Shown piece after piece: positions 63,453-64,000 of a DNA stretch of 64,000 nt. This DNA is from Bradyrhizobium yuanmingense. GTDB lineage: Bacteria > Pseudomonadota > Alphaproteobacteria > Rhizobiales > Xanthobacteraceae. The notes beneath the pieces are model-generated. The model ran no database searches and had not been told where the DNA came from. It saw only the letters and a list, made by a program, of their open reading frames with translations. Location: positions 62,001 through 126,000 of the forward strand of contig NZ_JARFML010000013.1 of NCBI RefSeq assembly GCF_029167105.1. Reading direction: 5' to 3'. A program made the translations under genes and the position numbers. Every line of letters starts with the position of its first letter. Within the stretch, counting starts at the first letter, position 1.

Positions 63453-64000
63453 TCGTCTCAATCATGGCTTTGCGGCGTCCTCCAACCCGGGCGTCACCGT
63501 ATCGATGCGCAATGATCTCGGCTGCGCGACCATCATGGTTCGGCGCGGCGCGGACGAGCAATTGAAACAGCGCGTCAAGACCGCCTATGGAATCGATCTC
63601 GTTCCCGGTCCGCGCCGCAGCACATCCGGCGCGGTCGCCTTTCTCGGAATCGGGCCTACGACCTGGCTCGCGACGCAGGACGATGGCGGCAATGGATTCT
63701 CCGTCTCGTTGAAGCAGGCTGTCGGCGATGCCGCATCGGTGACCGATCAGACCGACGGCTATGTCATCCATCGCGTCAGCGGGCCGCGGATCGGCCAGGC
63801 TCTCGCCAAGGGTTTTCCGATCGATCTGCACAACCGTGCATTCGCGCCGGGCGCCGTCGCCGTGACAGCCGTTTCGCACCTCGGCGCCATCATCTGGCGG
63901 CTGGATGATCTGGAAGATGGTACACCGGTCTTCGAGATTGCGGTCTTCCGCAGCCTTGTCGACAGTTTCCGTCGCTGGCTGGATGACAGCCTGGCAGAGT
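63445..64000 (+). CDS. mgdD: N-methylglutamate dehydrogenase/sarcosine oxidase subunit gamma (3' truncated)
   Basis: The frame starting at GTG 63445 (GGAG about 9 nt upstream) is open to the window end: at least 185 codons beginning VADRLNHGFAASSNPGVTVS, with FLGIGPTTWLATQDD, GYVIHRVSGPRIGQALAKGF and AVTAVSHLGAIIWRLDD. This matches the SoxG family (about 190-200 residues), so only the last few residues are missing. It overlaps mgdC by 8 bp and completes the soxBDAG-like order. Confidence 0.9.
   Translation, partial: MADRLNHGFAASSNPGVTVSMRNDLGCATIMVRRGADEQLKQRVKTAYGIDLVPGPRRSTSGAVAFLGIGPTTWLATQDDGGNGFSVSLKQAVGDAASVTDQTDGYVIHRVSGPRIGQALAKGFPIDLHNRAFAPGAVAVTAVSHLGAIIWRLDDLEDGTPVFEIAVFRSLVDSFRRWLDDSLAE

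Overview
The window reads as chromosomal DNA of a Bradyrhizobium-like alphaproteobacterium. The base composition is GC-rich, operons are tightly packed with ATGA/GTGA junctions, ABC importers are numerous, and a CTCTCCCGC palindromic repeat typical of that group is present. The assignment rests on gene content and style only; there is no rRNA or tRNA gene to fix it. I saw no phage, insertion sequence, CRISPR array, tRNA or rRNA.

Layout. 1-5.9 kb: the end of a molybdopterin hydroxylase large subunit, a small secreted protein, a PQQ alcohol dehydrogenase with a lanthanide-type Asp-x-Asp motif, a Rieske protein, a group III truncated haemoglobin and a 3-hydroxyacyl-CoA dehydrogenase. 6.2-7.7 kb: a tungstate-type permease and binding protein facing each other and overlapping, with no ATPase gene nearby. 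8.3-14.7 kb: an autotransporter, an uncharacterised Ala/Glu-rich protein and a GGDEF-EAL protein. 14.7-25.2 kb: histidine utilisation (hutU, hutH and hutI divergent from hutF and hutC around a perfect 20-bp palindrome), followed by an NMT1-type ABC importer and an M20 amidohydrolase. 25.3-33.5 kb: an MFS exporter, msrA, an OsmC protein and a BisC-like sulfoxide reductase, two small proteins, a DUF892 ferritin-like protein, an SDR and a DMT transporter.

33.9-44.0 kb is one long minus-strand operon: a sugar/polyol ABC importer (binding protein, two permeases, a small membrane protein, two ATPases), then DhaL, DhaM, HPr, enzyme I, an XRE-like protein and DhaK. It appears to import a C3 compound with ATP and phosphorylate it in the cytoplasm with PEP, through a private phosphotransfer chain. 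44.1-44.6 kb holds operator-like repeats and a decayed gene fragment.

44.6-54.4 kb: a PPOX flavoprotein, a Dpp-type peptide importer operon ending in an ArgE/DapE-like deacylase, its divergent AraC regulator, and an L,D-transpeptidase. 54.5-64.0 kb: a complete N-methylglutamate pathway for methylated amines. gmaS and mgsCBA lie on the minus strand, divergent from mgdABCD (soxBDAG-like), whose last gene runs off the window.

The most unusual items are the ABC-plus-PTS dihydroxyacetone kinase operon with its embedded XRE-like protein, the convergent tupA/tupB pair without tupC, the lanthanide-type PQQ enzyme with triplicated 13-bp repeats in its leader, and the hut locus in which an M20 hydrolase may stand in for HutG.
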